Positions 1 to 7,738 of a stretch of DNA of 64,000 bases are shown one piece after another; position 1 is the stretch's first letter; each line of letters starts with the position of its first letter. The stretch is from positions 124,001 through 188,000 of the forward strand of contig CASFFX010000003.1 in the NCBI GenBank assembly GCA_949294085.1, in the 5' to 3' direction. The DNA comes from an uncultured bacterium. Lineage in GTDB: Bacteria; Elusimicrobiota; Elusimicrobia; Elusimicrobiales; Elusimicrobiaceae. The notes below the pieces were generated by a model that was given only the letters and a program-made list of their open reading frames with translations, ran no database searches and was not told where the DNA came from. Both the position numbers and the translations under genes were made by a program.

Positions 1-15
1 AAAAAATTTTTTCAT
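1..15 (-). CDS. 5' end of a gene running off the left edge
   Basis: Only the start is inside the window: an ATG on the minus strand at 13-15 followed by codons for K-K-F-F. A good Shine-Dalgarno, TAAGGAG, lies at 21-27, and a possible -10 (TATGAT) lies further upstream. The Lys-rich then hydrophobic beginning would fit a signal peptide, but four residues cannot support a function. It is divergent from the helicase gene. Confidence 0.5.
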
Positions 16-111
16 ATCGTCTCCTTATTCAAAAACCCCTTGTACATATCATACTGTCATTTTACCGATTTTTCAAGCGAATTGCTATCCCCCAATCGCT
101 TCTTTTTTAAT

Positions 112-126
112 TGCTATAATAAAGGT
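112..126 (+). promoter_or_regulatory. extended -10 promoter, predicted leaderless start of helicase
   Basis: TG-C-TATAAT occupies 112-120 and the ATG is at 127, leaving 6 nt between the -10 box and the start codon. Transcription about 7 nt after the -10 would begin on or next to the A of the ATG. There is no Shine-Dalgarno. Confidence 0.7.
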
Positions 127-1440
127 ATGACCGCTGGACAGCAAGAAATCTTGTTAACCGACGAATTTAAGGACGCCCTCGCCCTACTGGAAGCCAAACC
201 GCCTATCAAACCGCTTATTTTTATTACGGGCCGTGCCGGTACCGGCAAAACCACGCTGCTGCGCTATTTTGCCGAGCACACCGCCCAAAATGTGGTGGTG
301 CTGGCCACCACGGGGCTGGCGGCTATCAACGTGCGCGGGCAGACGGTGCACTCCTTTTTCCACTTAAAACCGGGCAATCTGTTGGACAAAAGCAACCTAA
401 AACGCCTGCCGCGCAAAACGGTGGACGCGATAGACACCCTGATCATAGACGAAGCTTCCATGCTGCGGGCCGATTTGCTGGACGCAATGGACTATATTTT
501 GCAAATTTCCACCCACTCGCAGGAACCGTTTGGCGGCAAAAAAATTGTTTTGTTTGGCGATTTATTCCAACTTCCCCCCGTGGAGGAGCCAGCCTCCGGC
601 GGATTGTTTGATTATTTCCGTACCATGTATGCAAGCCCCTATTTTTTTGAGGCCCACGTGCTGCGCCGCCTACCCACGGAAGTATTTGAACTGCACCGAT
701 TATTCCGTCAAAAGGCCGACCCGGACTTTGCCCGCCTGCTTAATTTAATTCGTAAAGGGCAGGTTACGCAGCCCGAGCTGGACGCCCTGTTAAACACGCA
801 CAAAACATTTGAACTGCCCGAAAAATTTGAAAACAGCATTATCCTCGCCCCCACCAACCGTGATGCCGCGTGGCGCAACGTACATTATTTATCCCAATTA
901 CCCGGCGAGGAATTTGCCTACACGGCCACGGCGGATGAATCCTTCCGCACCAAAACCCCGCCGGCCGAACCGGTGCTGCGGCTGAAAAAGGGCGCCAAAA
1001 TTATGATGCTGGTCAACGACGACCATTGGGTAAACGGCGACATTGGCACCGTGTACGATTTGGGACCGGATTTTATTCAGGTGGAACTGAAAGGCGCCGT
1101 CTATCAGGTGGAGCCGCACGTGTGGGAAGACGTGCGCTACGAATTTAACCCGTTGATGCAAAAACTGCAGCCGAAGGTAAAAGGGTTTTTTAAGCAGTAT
1201 CCCCTCAAGCTGGCTTGGGCCATCACCATACATAAATCCCAAGGCTTAACGTTTGACAGTATTTACCTGGACATCGGCCGCGGCGCCTTTGCCCCCGGGC
1301 AAACCTATGTGGCCCTCAGCCGCTGCCGCACGCTGGCGGGAGTGCATTTGAAAAAAGAAATTTCGGTCAAAGACATCCTGTGCGACGCCCGCGTCAAACA
1401 CTTTTTTGACTATATCCGCGGCAACCGCACGCGGTCTTAA
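127..1440 (+). CDS. PIF1/RecD-like superfamily 1B DNA helicase
   Basis: A 437-residue ATP-dependent 5'-3' DNA helicase of the PIF1/RecD2 type, cytoplasmic. Visible motifs: Walker A GRAGTGKTT at about 35-43, Walker B LIIDEAS at about 105-111, the GDLFQLPPV motif near 155-162, and the C-terminal UvrD-like block AITIHKSQGLTFD with YVALSRC close to the end. I chose the ATG at 127 because homology starts there and a consensus -10 ends 6 nt upstream; the frame is open further upstream but that part lies over the promoter. It stands alone, divergent from a gene off the left edge. Stand-alone PIF1-like helicases are common in bacteria, with roles in G-quadruplex or fork maintenance; the exact role here is unknown. 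Confidence 0.9.
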   Translation: MTAGQQEILLTDEFKDALALLEAKPPIKPLIFITGRAGTGKTTLLRYFAEHTAQNVVVLATTGLAAINVRGQTVHSFFHLKPGNLLDKSNLKRLPRKTVDAIDTLIIDEASMLRADLLDAMDYILQISTHSQEPFGGKKIVLFGDLFQLPPVEEPASGGLFDYFRTMYASPYFFEAHVLRRLPTEVFELHRLFRQKADPDFARLLNLIRKGQVTQPELDALLNTHKTFELPEKFENSIILAPTNRDAAWRNVHYLSQLPGEEFAYTATADESFRTKTPPAEPVLRLKKGAKIMMLVNDDHWVNGDIGTVYDLGPDFIQVELKGAVYQVEPHVWEDVRYEFNPLMQKLQPKVKGFFKQYPLKLAWAITIHKSQGLTFDSIYLDIGRGAFAPGQTYVALSRCRTLAGVHLKKEISVKDILCDARVKHFFDYIRGNRTRS

Positions 1441-1552
1441 GTGGGGCGGCTAGCCTCTGCGCCCTTTGCTCAGCAACTTTCCCTCCGGCGAAACGGATAA
1501 AAGCCGGTATCTTTTCCCACAAAAAATATCCCACCCCTTTGCATGCATACAA

Positions 1553-1584
1553 AAAACCCCGGCCGTAAGGACCGGGGTTTTGGT
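1553..1584. terminator. bidirectional intrinsic terminator between helicase and alcohol dehydrogenase
   Basis: AAAACCCCGG at 1553-1562 pairs with CCGGGGTTTT at 1572-1581. A six-T run follows on the minus strand and four T on the plus strand, so it can serve both convergent genes. Confidence 0.8.
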
Positions 1585-1597
1585 TCGCAAACAATTT

Positions 1598-2812
1598 TTA
1601 TTTGTTATACGGTTTGAGCGATTCGGTGTAAATCGCGCGGACCGCATCTTTCGTGGCTTCGGTCGGAGCGATGCCCAGCAACCCGCCCAGCGAAGGCGTG
1701 TTGAAGGCCAAGTCCACCAATTTGTCCACATCGGCCGCGGTGAAACCTTCGTCTTCCAATTTATGCGTAGAGCCCACCGAGAACAACCATTTTTCCACGC
1801 CCAAAGCAGCCTTTTCGGCTTCGCAGGCGCAGCCGGTCAATCCGGGCACAATCGGCGCCAACACATCGGCCAGCGTAGCCGGTTTGGCGGGATAGATATT
1901 TTTGATGACCGCCGGCAGCAACATGGCCAAGCCCAAGCCGTGGGTCAAGTGCGGGTTCACGCCGGAAAGCGGGTGTTCCAACGCGTGCGTGTAGTGCAGC
2001 ATACCATTATCAAAGCTGATACCGGCAATCAGCGCCGCGTACGCCAAGAAATAGCGCGCTTCCAGGTTGGCCGGGTCTTTCAAGGCCACGGGCAGATATT
2101 CGTTGACCAGTTTCACCACCGCAACGGCCAAGTCAATGGCGTAAGGGGAAGTAACTTTCGTCGTAGAAGCTTCCACCACGTGGTTGACGGCGTCAATGGA
2201 CACATAGCGGGTCTGGTTTTCGGCCAAGCCAGTCATCAAAGCCGGATCGTCAATGGAATACATCGGGTAGATGCAATCGTAGGCAATGGCGGGTTTGAAG
2301 TTCTTTTCTTCAATGCTCACCACCGCAAAGCGGTTGGCTTCGGAACCGGTGCCGTGCGTCAAGTTGATGGCGATAATCGGCGCGGCTTCGGTCGGCGTGA
2401 ATTTGAATTCGTATAGGTCTTCGGCCGTATGACCGGGGTTCTTCATCAAAATAGCCACGCTCTTGCCCGCGTCAATGGCGGAACCGCCGCCGATGGCAAT
2501 CATCGCCTGAGCGCCGAAATCGGCCGCCATTTTGGCCGCTTCGTTGACGTGGTGCGTGTTCGGGTTCGGGGTTACTTTATCATAATGCACGTACGTAATG
2601 CCGTTCTCCGCGAAGGCTTTGGTAACGTGATCCCAAGCGCCGGTTTTTTTATAAGCGCCGTGCCCCGTTACCACGATTACCTTGGAGATTCCCTTGGCTT
2701 TCAAATCTTTGCAAATGTCCGCGATTTTGGCAATGGCTCCCACGCCGAAATACACCAGCGTGCGGCTGCGAATCTCGCGTACTTCGCGAATATCAATATC
2801 TTTTTCCCACAT
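1598..2812 (-). CDS. iron-containing alcohol dehydrogenase
   Basis: A 404-residue group III (Fe-ADH) NAD(P)-dependent alcohol dehydrogenase, predicted to interconvert an aldehyde and an alcohol during fermentation. The nucleotide-binding GGGSAIDAGKS motif is at about 108-118. Metal ligands are visible as the DxxxH pair in DAVNHVVEA and the two later histidines in the ALEHPL and LTHGLG segments. Length is normal for the family. The start has a strong AAGGAGGGG site 5 nt upstream. It is a single-gene unit ending in a terminator. The substrate (ethanol, butanol, 1,3-propanediol or other) cannot be read from sequence. Confidence 0.9.
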   Translation of the reverse strand: MWEKDIDIREVREIRSRTLVYFGVGAIAKIADICKDLKAKGISKVIVVTGHGAYKKTGAWDHVTKAFAENGITYVHYDKVTPNPNTHHVNEAAKMAADFGAQAMIAIGGGSAIDAGKSVAILMKNPGHTAEDLYEFKFTPTEAAPIIAINLTHGTGSEANRFAVVSIEEKNFKPAIAYDCIYPMYSIDDPALMTGLAENQTRYVSIDAVNHVVEASTTKVTSPYAIDLAVAVVKLVNEYLPVALKDPANLEARYFLAYAALIAGISFDNGMLHYTHALEHPLSGVNPHLTHGLGLAMLLPAVIKNIYPAKPATLADVLAPIVPGLTGCACEAEKAALGVEKWLFSVGSTHKLEDEGFTAADVDKLVDLAFNTPSLGGLLGIAPTEATKDAVRAIYTESLKPYNK

Positions 2813-2998
2813 AAACTCCCCTCCTTTATTATGGTACTTCCTTCCCTTTTAATATACCATATTGCAACGGGTTGGGAAATGGGGTTTTTGAAGGAAAAAT
2901 TTTTGGCTTTTTTACGAGGAAGAACAAAATTTTTCCCGTCCTTTGGCTGCCGCGGCCGGCATCCGCAACAAGCAAAAATTTAACGCCCCAATCGTTCG

Positions 2999-3964
2999 TT
3001 ATTTTTCAATCCGGCAGGAAGCAAAAGAAAAGAGGTAGTAATCGGCCGTTTGGCGCAGGAGGGCTTGGTCCGCTGCGGAGTGAGCGTCCGCCACGGCGGC
3101 TGTCGGAAATCCGGCCCGGTGCGCCGTTTGCAAGGCGTACAAAGCGTCCTCCACCACCAGCGTACGGGTTTTGGAAGTGCCCAGTTTTTGGAGGGCCGCT
3201 TCATACACCGCGGGGCTTCTTTTCCCAGCACCGGCTTCATCACAGGTAAGAATAAAATCAAACAAATCCAGCAGCCCCAGCCGCCGCAGGGCCGCTTCGG
3301 CCAGTTCCCGGTCCGAGGCGGTGGCCACGCACAGTTTAATGCCCTGCGCTTTTAAGCGGCGCAGCATTTCGGGCACGCCCGGCTTGGCGGGGACGTCCCG
3401 TTCGTAATGCGCCCGTACGGGCTGCAGCGTAAGGCGCAGCAGTTCTTCGGGCGGCTGCGGCAGGCCATACATTTTTTTTACCAGCCGGGCACCGTCCAGC
3501 AACGACATTTTGGCCAATTGTTCATCCAGCCCTTCCGGCGGCTCTATGCCCTGCGAGCGCAAGAAATTGGAACCGGAGTTTTCCCATGCCGTCAGCGAAT
3601 CCAATAAGGTTCCGTCCAAATCAAAAATAACGGCGTCCACCGTCTGTTTGCCGGGAAAGATATTGACTCGTTTCCGCGAAGCGGCCAACCGCTGCAGCCG
3701 CAGCGCCACCGCTTGGGAATACGCGGCCGACAAACCTTGAGTTTTTTTGAGTGATACGGGGCGAAACGGCGGCCGATAGGAAACAGGCCGTGCCAGCGGA
3801 GCAAAACGAAGCGGCTGCCCTTTCCAAACCGAAATACGGCGGGCAGCTTGTTCTTCCAGCGCGCGCGGCAGCTGCACAAACGGCTTTTGTGCAAACGCAG
3901 GAAGCGGGCCAAGCCCCAGCAAAAACGCCGCGGCAAGCGGCAGGAAACGGCGGCAAAAGTACAT
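2999..3964 (-). CDS. exported HAD-superfamily hydrolase with N-terminal extension
   Basis: A 321-residue protein. Residues 1 to about 25 form a signal peptide (arginines, hydrophobic core, AFA cleavage site). A Pro/Arg-rich segment of about 85 residues of unknown function follows, then a haloacid-dehalogenase phosphatase domain of the beta-phosphoglucomutase/Gph type: FDLDGTLLDS near 114, a Ser/Thr motif TASD, and the acidic VVEDALYALQTA motif near the end. The start at 3964 is chosen because a TACAAT box ends 6 nt upstream; twelve further in-frame codons upstream lie in the promoter. HAD phosphatases of this type are normally cytoplasmic, so the export signal is odd. The substrate is unknown. 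Confidence 0.8.
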   Translation of the reverse strand: MYFCRRFLPLAAAFLLGLGPLPAFAQKPFVQLPRALEEQAARRISVWKGQPLRFAPLARPVSYRPPFRPVSLKKTQGLSAAYSQAVALRLQRLAASRKRVNIFPGKQTVDAVIFDLDGTLLDSLTAWENSGSNFLRSQGIEPPEGLDEQLAKMSLLDGARLVKKMYGLPQPPEELLRLTLQPVRAHYERDVPAKPGVPEMLRRLKAQGIKLCVATASDRELAEAALRRLGLLDLFDFILTCDEAGAGKRSPAVYEAALQKLGTSKTRTLVVEDALYALQTAHRAGFPTAAVADAHSAADQALLRQTADYYLFSFASCRIEK

Positions 3965-4000
3965 AAATATATTGTACTTATTTGTGCCGGAAGGCGGCAA
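3965..4000 (-). promoter_or_regulatory. promoter with 6-nt -10 to ATG spacing for HAD gene
   Basis: Read on the minus strand: TTGCCG (3995-4000), an 18-bp spacer, TACAAT (3971-3976), then 6 nt to the ATG at 3964. A leaderless transcript is predicted. Confidence 0.65.
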
Positions 4001-4064
4001 GCCGCCAAATCGTATTTATCATTAAAAAACAAGCCTTTTTAGGTTCTTTTCAGCCTTCCTTCAT

Positions 4065-4101
4065 TTGAAAACCGGCTCTCAAAAGATATACAATATATAA
4101 A
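4065..4101 (+). promoter_or_regulatory. promoter with 7-nt -10 to ATG spacing for MFS gene
   Basis: TTGAAA at 4065-4070, an 18-bp spacer and TACAAT at 4089-4094 are followed by 7 nt to the ATG at 4102. No Shine-Dalgarno is present. Confidence 0.65.
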
Positions 4102-5337
4102 ATGAAACAGAACAAAAAAACCTGGAAGGGAACCTCCACAAAAAGGCGCAATTCGGCCTTTTTTTTATTTGTATTCCTGGGTATGCTGACGGCCTTTGGC
4201 CCGTTTGTAACGGACATGTACTTACCCAGCCTTCCGACCATGACGTCGTTCTTTAACACCAGCACCTCTATGGTGCAGCTGGGGCTGACGTTTTCCATGC
4301 TCGGGCTTGCCGCGGGACAGATTTTGTTTGGCCCGCTGAGTGATAAACTCGGGCGCCGCACGCCGCTGATTGTATCCATGATTTTATTTTTGGTCTCCAC
4401 GTTAGCGTGTTTGTTTGCACCCAATATTGAAGTGTTTATCGCGCTGCGCTTTGTACAAGGCACCGCCGGGGCGGGCGGGATTGTCATCTCCCGCTCTATT
4501 GCCACGGATAAATTCAAAGGGGCCAACCTGGCCACCGCCTTGGCAGTTACGGGCGCCATCAACGGGGTAGCCCCGGTAACGGCGCCGGTAATCGGCGGGG
4601 CCGTATTAAAAGTTACCAACTGGCAGGGAATTTTTGCCGTGCTGTTTGTGCTGGGCTTATTGCTGATGGCCGGGTGTTTGCATTTTAACGAATCGCTCTC
4701 CCGCACCAAACGCTCCAAAGAAAAACTGTCGCACACGCTGAACCTGTTCAAAATCGTACTGCAAAAACGCAGATACATGATGTACGTGCTGGAATTGGCT
4801 TTTTCGCAGGCCATTTTGTTTGGCTATATTGCGGCTTCGCCGTTCATCATCCAGCAGCACTACGGCTTCAGCCCGTTTGCCTTCAGCTTGTTTTTTGCGG
4901 CCAACGCCGCTGCAATGATCAGCGGGGCGGGCATGTCGGTCAAGTTCAAACGGCAGGAAACTTGTATCGTTACCAGCTGTACGGGGATGCTTGTGTGCAG
5001 CGCGCTTGTGTGCGGCGCACTGGCGAGCGGGGCGTCTATTGTAGTGTTTGAAAGCCTGCTTTTTGTACTGCTTTTTATGGTAGGGCTTTCGTTCACTTCC
5101 GCCACCACCTTGGCCATGCAGGCCGCGCGGGAACAAGCCGGCACGGCTTCGGCCTTGCTGGGTGCGTCCGGTTTTCTGTTTGGCAGCATTGTATCGCCTT
5201 TGGTGGGCATGGGGAATATTTTAATCTCCACGGGCGTTACGTTTGTCATCTGCGCCATTGCCGCCTGTGTGTGCGGCCTGCTGGCCGTACGGTGGAAGGA
5301 ACCCGTTTCCAACGCCGCCCAAAGCTTGGCGTGCTAA
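4102..5337 (+). CDS. Bcr/CflA-type MFS multidrug exporter
   Basis: A 411-residue major facilitator superfamily transporter with about 12 hydrophobic segments. The Bcr/CflA signature is clear near the N-terminus (FVTDMYLPSLP) together with motif A GPLSDKLGRRTPL after TM2 and the RFVQGTAGAGG motif of TM4. Proton-driven export of drugs such as bicyclomycin or chloramphenicol is typical for the family; the true substrate is not knowable here. It is transcribed alone from a leaderless-type promoter and ends at a strong terminator. Confidence 0.9.
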   Translation: MKQNKKTWKGTSTKRRNSAFFLFVFLGMLTAFGPFVTDMYLPSLPTMTSFFNTSTSMVQLGLTFSMLGLAAGQILFGPLSDKLGRRTPLIVSMILFLVSTLACLFAPNIEVFIALRFVQGTAGAGGIVISRSIATDKFKGANLATALAVTGAINGVAPVTAPVIGGAVLKVTNWQGIFAVLFVLGLLLMAGCLHFNESLSRTKRSKEKLSHTLNLFKIVLQKRRYMMYVLELAFSQAILFGYIAASPFIIQQHYGFSPFAFSLFFAANAAAMISGAGMSVKFKRQETCIVTSCTGMLVCSALVCGALASGASIVVFESLLFVLLFMVGLSFTSATTLAMQAAREQAGTASALLGASGFLFGSIVSPLVGMGNILISTGVTFVICAIAACVCGLLAVRWKEPVSNAAQSLAC

Positions 5338-5354
5338 GCGCCTGTTTTTTTGCC

Positions 5355-5383
5355 AAGAGCTTCCGAAAGGAAGCTCTTTTTTT
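5355..5383 (+). terminator. intrinsic terminator after MFS gene
   Basis: A 10-bp stem (AAGAGCTTCC / GGAAGCTCTT) with a GAAA tetraloop is followed by a run of T. Confidence 0.95.
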
Positions 5384-5398
5384 GTGCCCAAAAAAAGC

Positions 5399-5429
5399 TT
5401 GACTTGGAGCTAACTCCAAGCATTACAAT
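5399..5429 (+). promoter_or_regulatory. MerR-type promoter/operator 1 (19-bp spacer)
   Basis: TTGACT at 5399-5404 and TACAAT at 5424-5429 are separated by 19 bp instead of 17. The spacer holds the dyad CTTGGAG-CTAA-CTCCAAG at 5403-5420. An over-long spacer containing a dyad is the hallmark of MerR-activated promoters, and this dyad resembles operators known for the thiol/aldehyde-responsive NmlR/AdhR branch. It precedes the merR gene itself, so autoregulation is likely. Confidence 0.9.
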
Positions 5430-5452
5430 AATATATAGAAAGGAGGCGCCCT

Positions 5453-5830
5453 ATGACGATATCCGAAGTGAGCAAAAAGTACGGTTTATCCGTGGACACG
5501 CTGCGCTATTACGAAAAAGCCGGGCTGATTCCGCCGGTAAACCGCAAAGAAAACGGAATCCGCGATTATACACCCGAGGACTGCGGCTGGGTGGAATTTA
5601 TCAAATGCATGCGGGAAGCGGGGCTTTCTATAGAAGTGCTGACGCAATACATTGCGCTTTATGCCAAAGGAAACCGAACCCTGCAAAAGCGCAAAAATTT
5701 GTTAATTGAGGAACGAGACCGCTTGAAACAACGCATTGAGCAAATGCAAGCCACGTTAAAAAGGCTGAATTATAAAATTGACGTGTACGAACAAAAAATC
5801 GTGGCCTGTGAAAAGAAATTATTAAAATAG
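5453..5830 (+). CDS. MerR-family transcriptional regulator
   Basis: A 125-residue one-component activator. The N-terminal winged helix includes the SVDTLRYYEKAGLIPP signature at about 13-28, followed by a long dimerisation coiled coil (about 80-125). No C-terminal ligand domain is present, and the only cysteines are two at about 44 and 52 plus one near position 119, so a metal-binding loop of the MerR/ZntR kind is not obvious; the family may instead be of the small NmlR/AdhR type. It has an AAAGGAGG ribosome site and an 8-nt gap to the next gene. It presumably acts on both 19-bp-spacer promoters at 5399 and 6421. Confidence 0.9.
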   Translation: MTISEVSKKYGLSVDTLRYYEKAGLIPPVNRKENGIRDYTPEDCGWVEFIKCMREAGLSIEVLTQYIALYAKGNRTLQKRKNLLIEERDRLKQRIEQMQATLKRLNYKIDVYEQKIVACEKKLLK

Positions 5831-5838
5831 GAGAATTT

Positions 5839-6378
5839 ATGACCAAACAAGTACTCATTATTTCGGCCAGCCCCCGCAAGGGCGGCAATTCCGACCTGCT
5901 GTGCGACCAATTCTTAAAAGGCGCGCTGGAAGCCGGGCACCGGGCGGAAAAAATTTCGCTGCGCGAACATAAAATCAATTATTGCACAGGCTGCGGCGTA
6001 TGCAATGAAACGCACCGCTGCGTTCAAAAAGACGATATGGCCGCCTTGCTGGACAAAATGGTCCATGCGGACGTATTGGTTTTTGCCACGCCGGTTTATT
6101 TTTATTCCATGGACGGCCAGCTCAAAACGTTTATTGACCGAACCGTCCCGCGCTATACGGAAATTTCCAATAAAGACGTGTACTTTATCCTTACCGCGGC
6201 CGACACCAATTCCAAAAATCTGGCCCGCACGGTAGAAGCCCTGCGCGGCTTTACCGAGGACTGCCTGGAAGGCACCCGCGAAAAAGCCATTATCTACGGA
6301 ACGGGCTCCTGGCAAAAAGGCGAAATCAAAAATACGCCCGCCTTTGAACAAGCGTATCAGGCCGGCAAAAATTGCTAG
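5839..6378 (+). CDS. flavodoxin-like NADPH-dependent FMN reductase / iron-sulfur flavoprotein
   Basis: A 179-residue cytoplasmic protein. The FMN phosphate loop SASPRKGGNS is at 8-17, and the CTGCGVC segment near 49-55 with a further Cys soon after (HRCVQKDD) matches the cysteine cluster of iron-sulfur flavoproteins (Isf) and related oxidoreductases. ATPVYFYSMDGQLKTFIDR, near 85-105, is the conserved flavin-site segment. It follows merR by 8 nt and forms a two-gene unit with it. It probably reduces quinones, disulfides or other electrophiles; the substrate is not known. A GC-rich hairpin without a T run follows the gene. Confidence 0.85.
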   Translation: MTKQVLIISASPRKGGNSDLLCDQFLKGALEAGHRAEKISLREHKINYCTGCGVCNETHRCVQKDDMAALLDKMVHADVLVFATPVYFYSMDGQLKTFIDRTVPRYTEISNKDVYFILTAADTNSKNLARTVEALRGFTEDCLEGTREKAIIYGTGSWQKGEIKNTPAFEQAYQAGKNC

Positions 6379-6384
6379 CAAAGC

Positions 6385-6410
6385 CTGGGGAGCGTTTGCG
6401 CGCTCCCCAG
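6385..6410. other. perfect 10-bp hairpin without T tract
   Basis: CTGGGGAGCG at 6385-6394 and CGCTCCCCAG at 6401-6410 form a perfect stem with a 6-nt loop, between the flavoprotein gene and the second MerR promoter. No T run follows on either strand, so it may be an imperfect terminator or an mRNA 3'-end stabiliser. Confidence 0.6.
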
Positions 6411-6420
6411 CAAAAAGGCC

Positions 6421-6451
6421 TTGACCTGGAGTAAACTCCAGCGTATATACT
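6421..6451 (+). promoter_or_regulatory. MerR-type promoter/operator 2 (19-bp spacer)
   Basis: TTGACC at 6421-6426, a 19-bp spacer and TATACT at 6446-6451, with the dyad CTGGAG-TAAA-CTCCAG at 6426-6441. Same layout and nearly the same half-sites as operator 1, so the same MerR protein should activate the gene cluster that follows. Confidence 0.9.
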
Positions 6452-6486
6452 AAACACAAAGCCTAATCCAGTCAACAGGAGGACCT

Positions 6487-7218
6487 ATGAATTTGACGCA
6501 AAAACGAATTGCCGGGCTTGTAGCGGCCGGGATTTTGGGCACGGGCGGTTTGCAGGCGTACGATTGGAAACAAGCGCAGCAAGCGCTGTCCGCCAAACAG
6601 CAAGCCATCGTGCAAGCGGCCGCTTTTACCGCCGTGGGCGATTTGGAAGGATTGCAGGAAGCGTTTGTGCTGGGCTTAAACAGCGGCTTAAGCATTAACG
6701 CGCTGAAAGAAATTGTGCTGCAGCTGTACGCCTACACCGGGTTTCCCCGCTGCTTAAATGCGGCCGGCGTATTGGAACAAGTGGTGCAAGCGCGCCGGGA
6801 AGCGGGGCAAGAAGATTTGCAGGGGCCGCAGCCGGCCGTCATCCCGGCGGGAACGGACCGGTACGAATTGGGCAAAAAAAATCTGGAAGTATTGGTCGCG
6901 GCCCCGCTGCCCAGTCATCCGGCCGCTTTTATTCAAGACACGGATACGTTCTTGAAGGAACATTTGTTTGCCGACATTTTTGCACGCGGCGTATTAAGCT
7001 ATTCGGAGCGCGAACTGGCTACCGTAGCCGCGCTGGCGGCGCTGGGCAATGTGGCCCCGCAGCTGCAGGCGCATATCGGCATGGCCTTAAATGTGGGCGT
7101 AACGGAAGCCCAACTGGAAGGGCTGATGGCCGTGATTAAAAGCGCCGTCGGGCGCAAAACGGCCGTGCGCGGCATGCAGGCGCTGGAGGCCGTATTAAAA
7201 ACGCGCCCTCAAAAATAA
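6487..7218 (+). CDS. exported double-domain carboxymuconolactone decarboxylase-like protein
   Basis: A 243-residue protein with a short N-terminal signal-like segment (residues 1-24) and two carboxymuconolactone decarboxylase (CMD/AhpD-like) repeats. Repeat one carries LQLYAYTGFPRCLNA near 80-93; repeat two, about 150-235, carries LSYSERELATVAALAALGN and HIGMALNVGVT. The CxxC of AhpD peroxidase partners is absent, so thiol peroxidase activity is not supported. It has a CAGGAGG ribosome site and is the first gene after MerR operator 2. CMD plus cupin pairs are common in bacteria, but their reaction is poorly defined. Confidence 0.85.
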   Translation: MNLTQKRIAGLVAAGILGTGGLQAYDWKQAQQALSAKQQAIVQAAAFTAVGDLEGLQEAFVLGLNSGLSINALKEIVLQLYAYTGFPRCLNAAGVLEQVVQARREAGQEDLQGPQPAVIPAGTDRYELGKKNLEVLVAAPLPSHPAAFIQDTDTFLKEHLFADIFARGVLSYSERELATVAALAALGNVAPQLQAHIGMALNVGVTEAQLEGLMAVIKSAVGRKTAVRGMQALEAVLKTRPQK

Positions 7219-7230
7219 AAGGAGCCGAAT

Positions 7231-7731
7231 ATGAAAAAATACAAACTGCTTCTTATTTTGGCGGCCGGGGCCCTGTTGGGCGCCTCCGCCATGACCAGAC
7301 CTACCCCTCAGGAGGAAAAACAAACTATGAAACAAGCACCCATTGATACAATTTTTGCGCAAGGCGAACCCAACCCGTACGGAAAATTTTTTACGGGACA
7401 GACGTACCTCAATATGCTGAACCCGAAAGACAACGTATTCAACGCACCGATTGGCAACGTAACGTTTGAACCGGGCGCCCGCACCCATTGGCACAAACAC
7501 GACGGAGGGCAAATTCTGCTAGTGCTGGCGGGCGAAGGCCGCTACCAGGAAAAGGGCGGCGAACTGCGCGTGCTGAAGAAAGGAGACCTCGTGCGCATTG
7601 CCCCCGGAGTGGAACATTGGCACGGTGCCGCCCCCGACAGCTGGTTTGTACACCTTTCGCTGGAAACCAACGCCCAGCAAAACGGAAAGACCGATTGGCT
7701 GGACCCGGTAACGGATGAAGAATATAAATGA
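7231..7731 (+). CDS. exported cupin-domain protein
   Basis: A 166-residue protein. Residues 1-20 form a signal peptide or membrane anchor. The cupin fold spans about 60-150, with metal-ligand-like histidines in THWHKHDGGQ and in EHWHG; the pattern is that of small single-domain cupins often found beside CMD proteins. It starts 12 nt after the CMD gene with an AAAGGAG site. An internal ATG after the signal segment (near 7327, preceded by CTCAGGAGG) could give a second, cytoplasmic form; this is speculative. The substrate is unknown. Confidence 0.85.
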   Translation: MKKYKLLLILAAGALLGASAMTRPTPQEEKQTMKQAPIDTIFAQGEPNPYGKFFTGQTYLNMLNPKDNVFNAPIGNVTFEPGARTHWHKHDGGQILLVLAGEGRYQEKGGELRVLKKGDLVRIAPGVEHWHGAAPDSWFVHLSLETNAQQNGKTDWLDPVTDEEYK

Positions 7732-7738
7732 GGAAACT

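Noticed and set aside
1466..2416. A 316-codon plus-strand frame opposite the Fe-alcohol dehydrogenase gene.
   Set aside because: The minus-strand gene has all family motifs; the antisense translation is Gln/Arg/Gly-rich with no recognisable domain.
6385..6410. Intrinsic terminator after the flavoprotein gene.
   Set aside because: The stem is perfect but no T tract follows on either strand, so I list it only as a hairpin.
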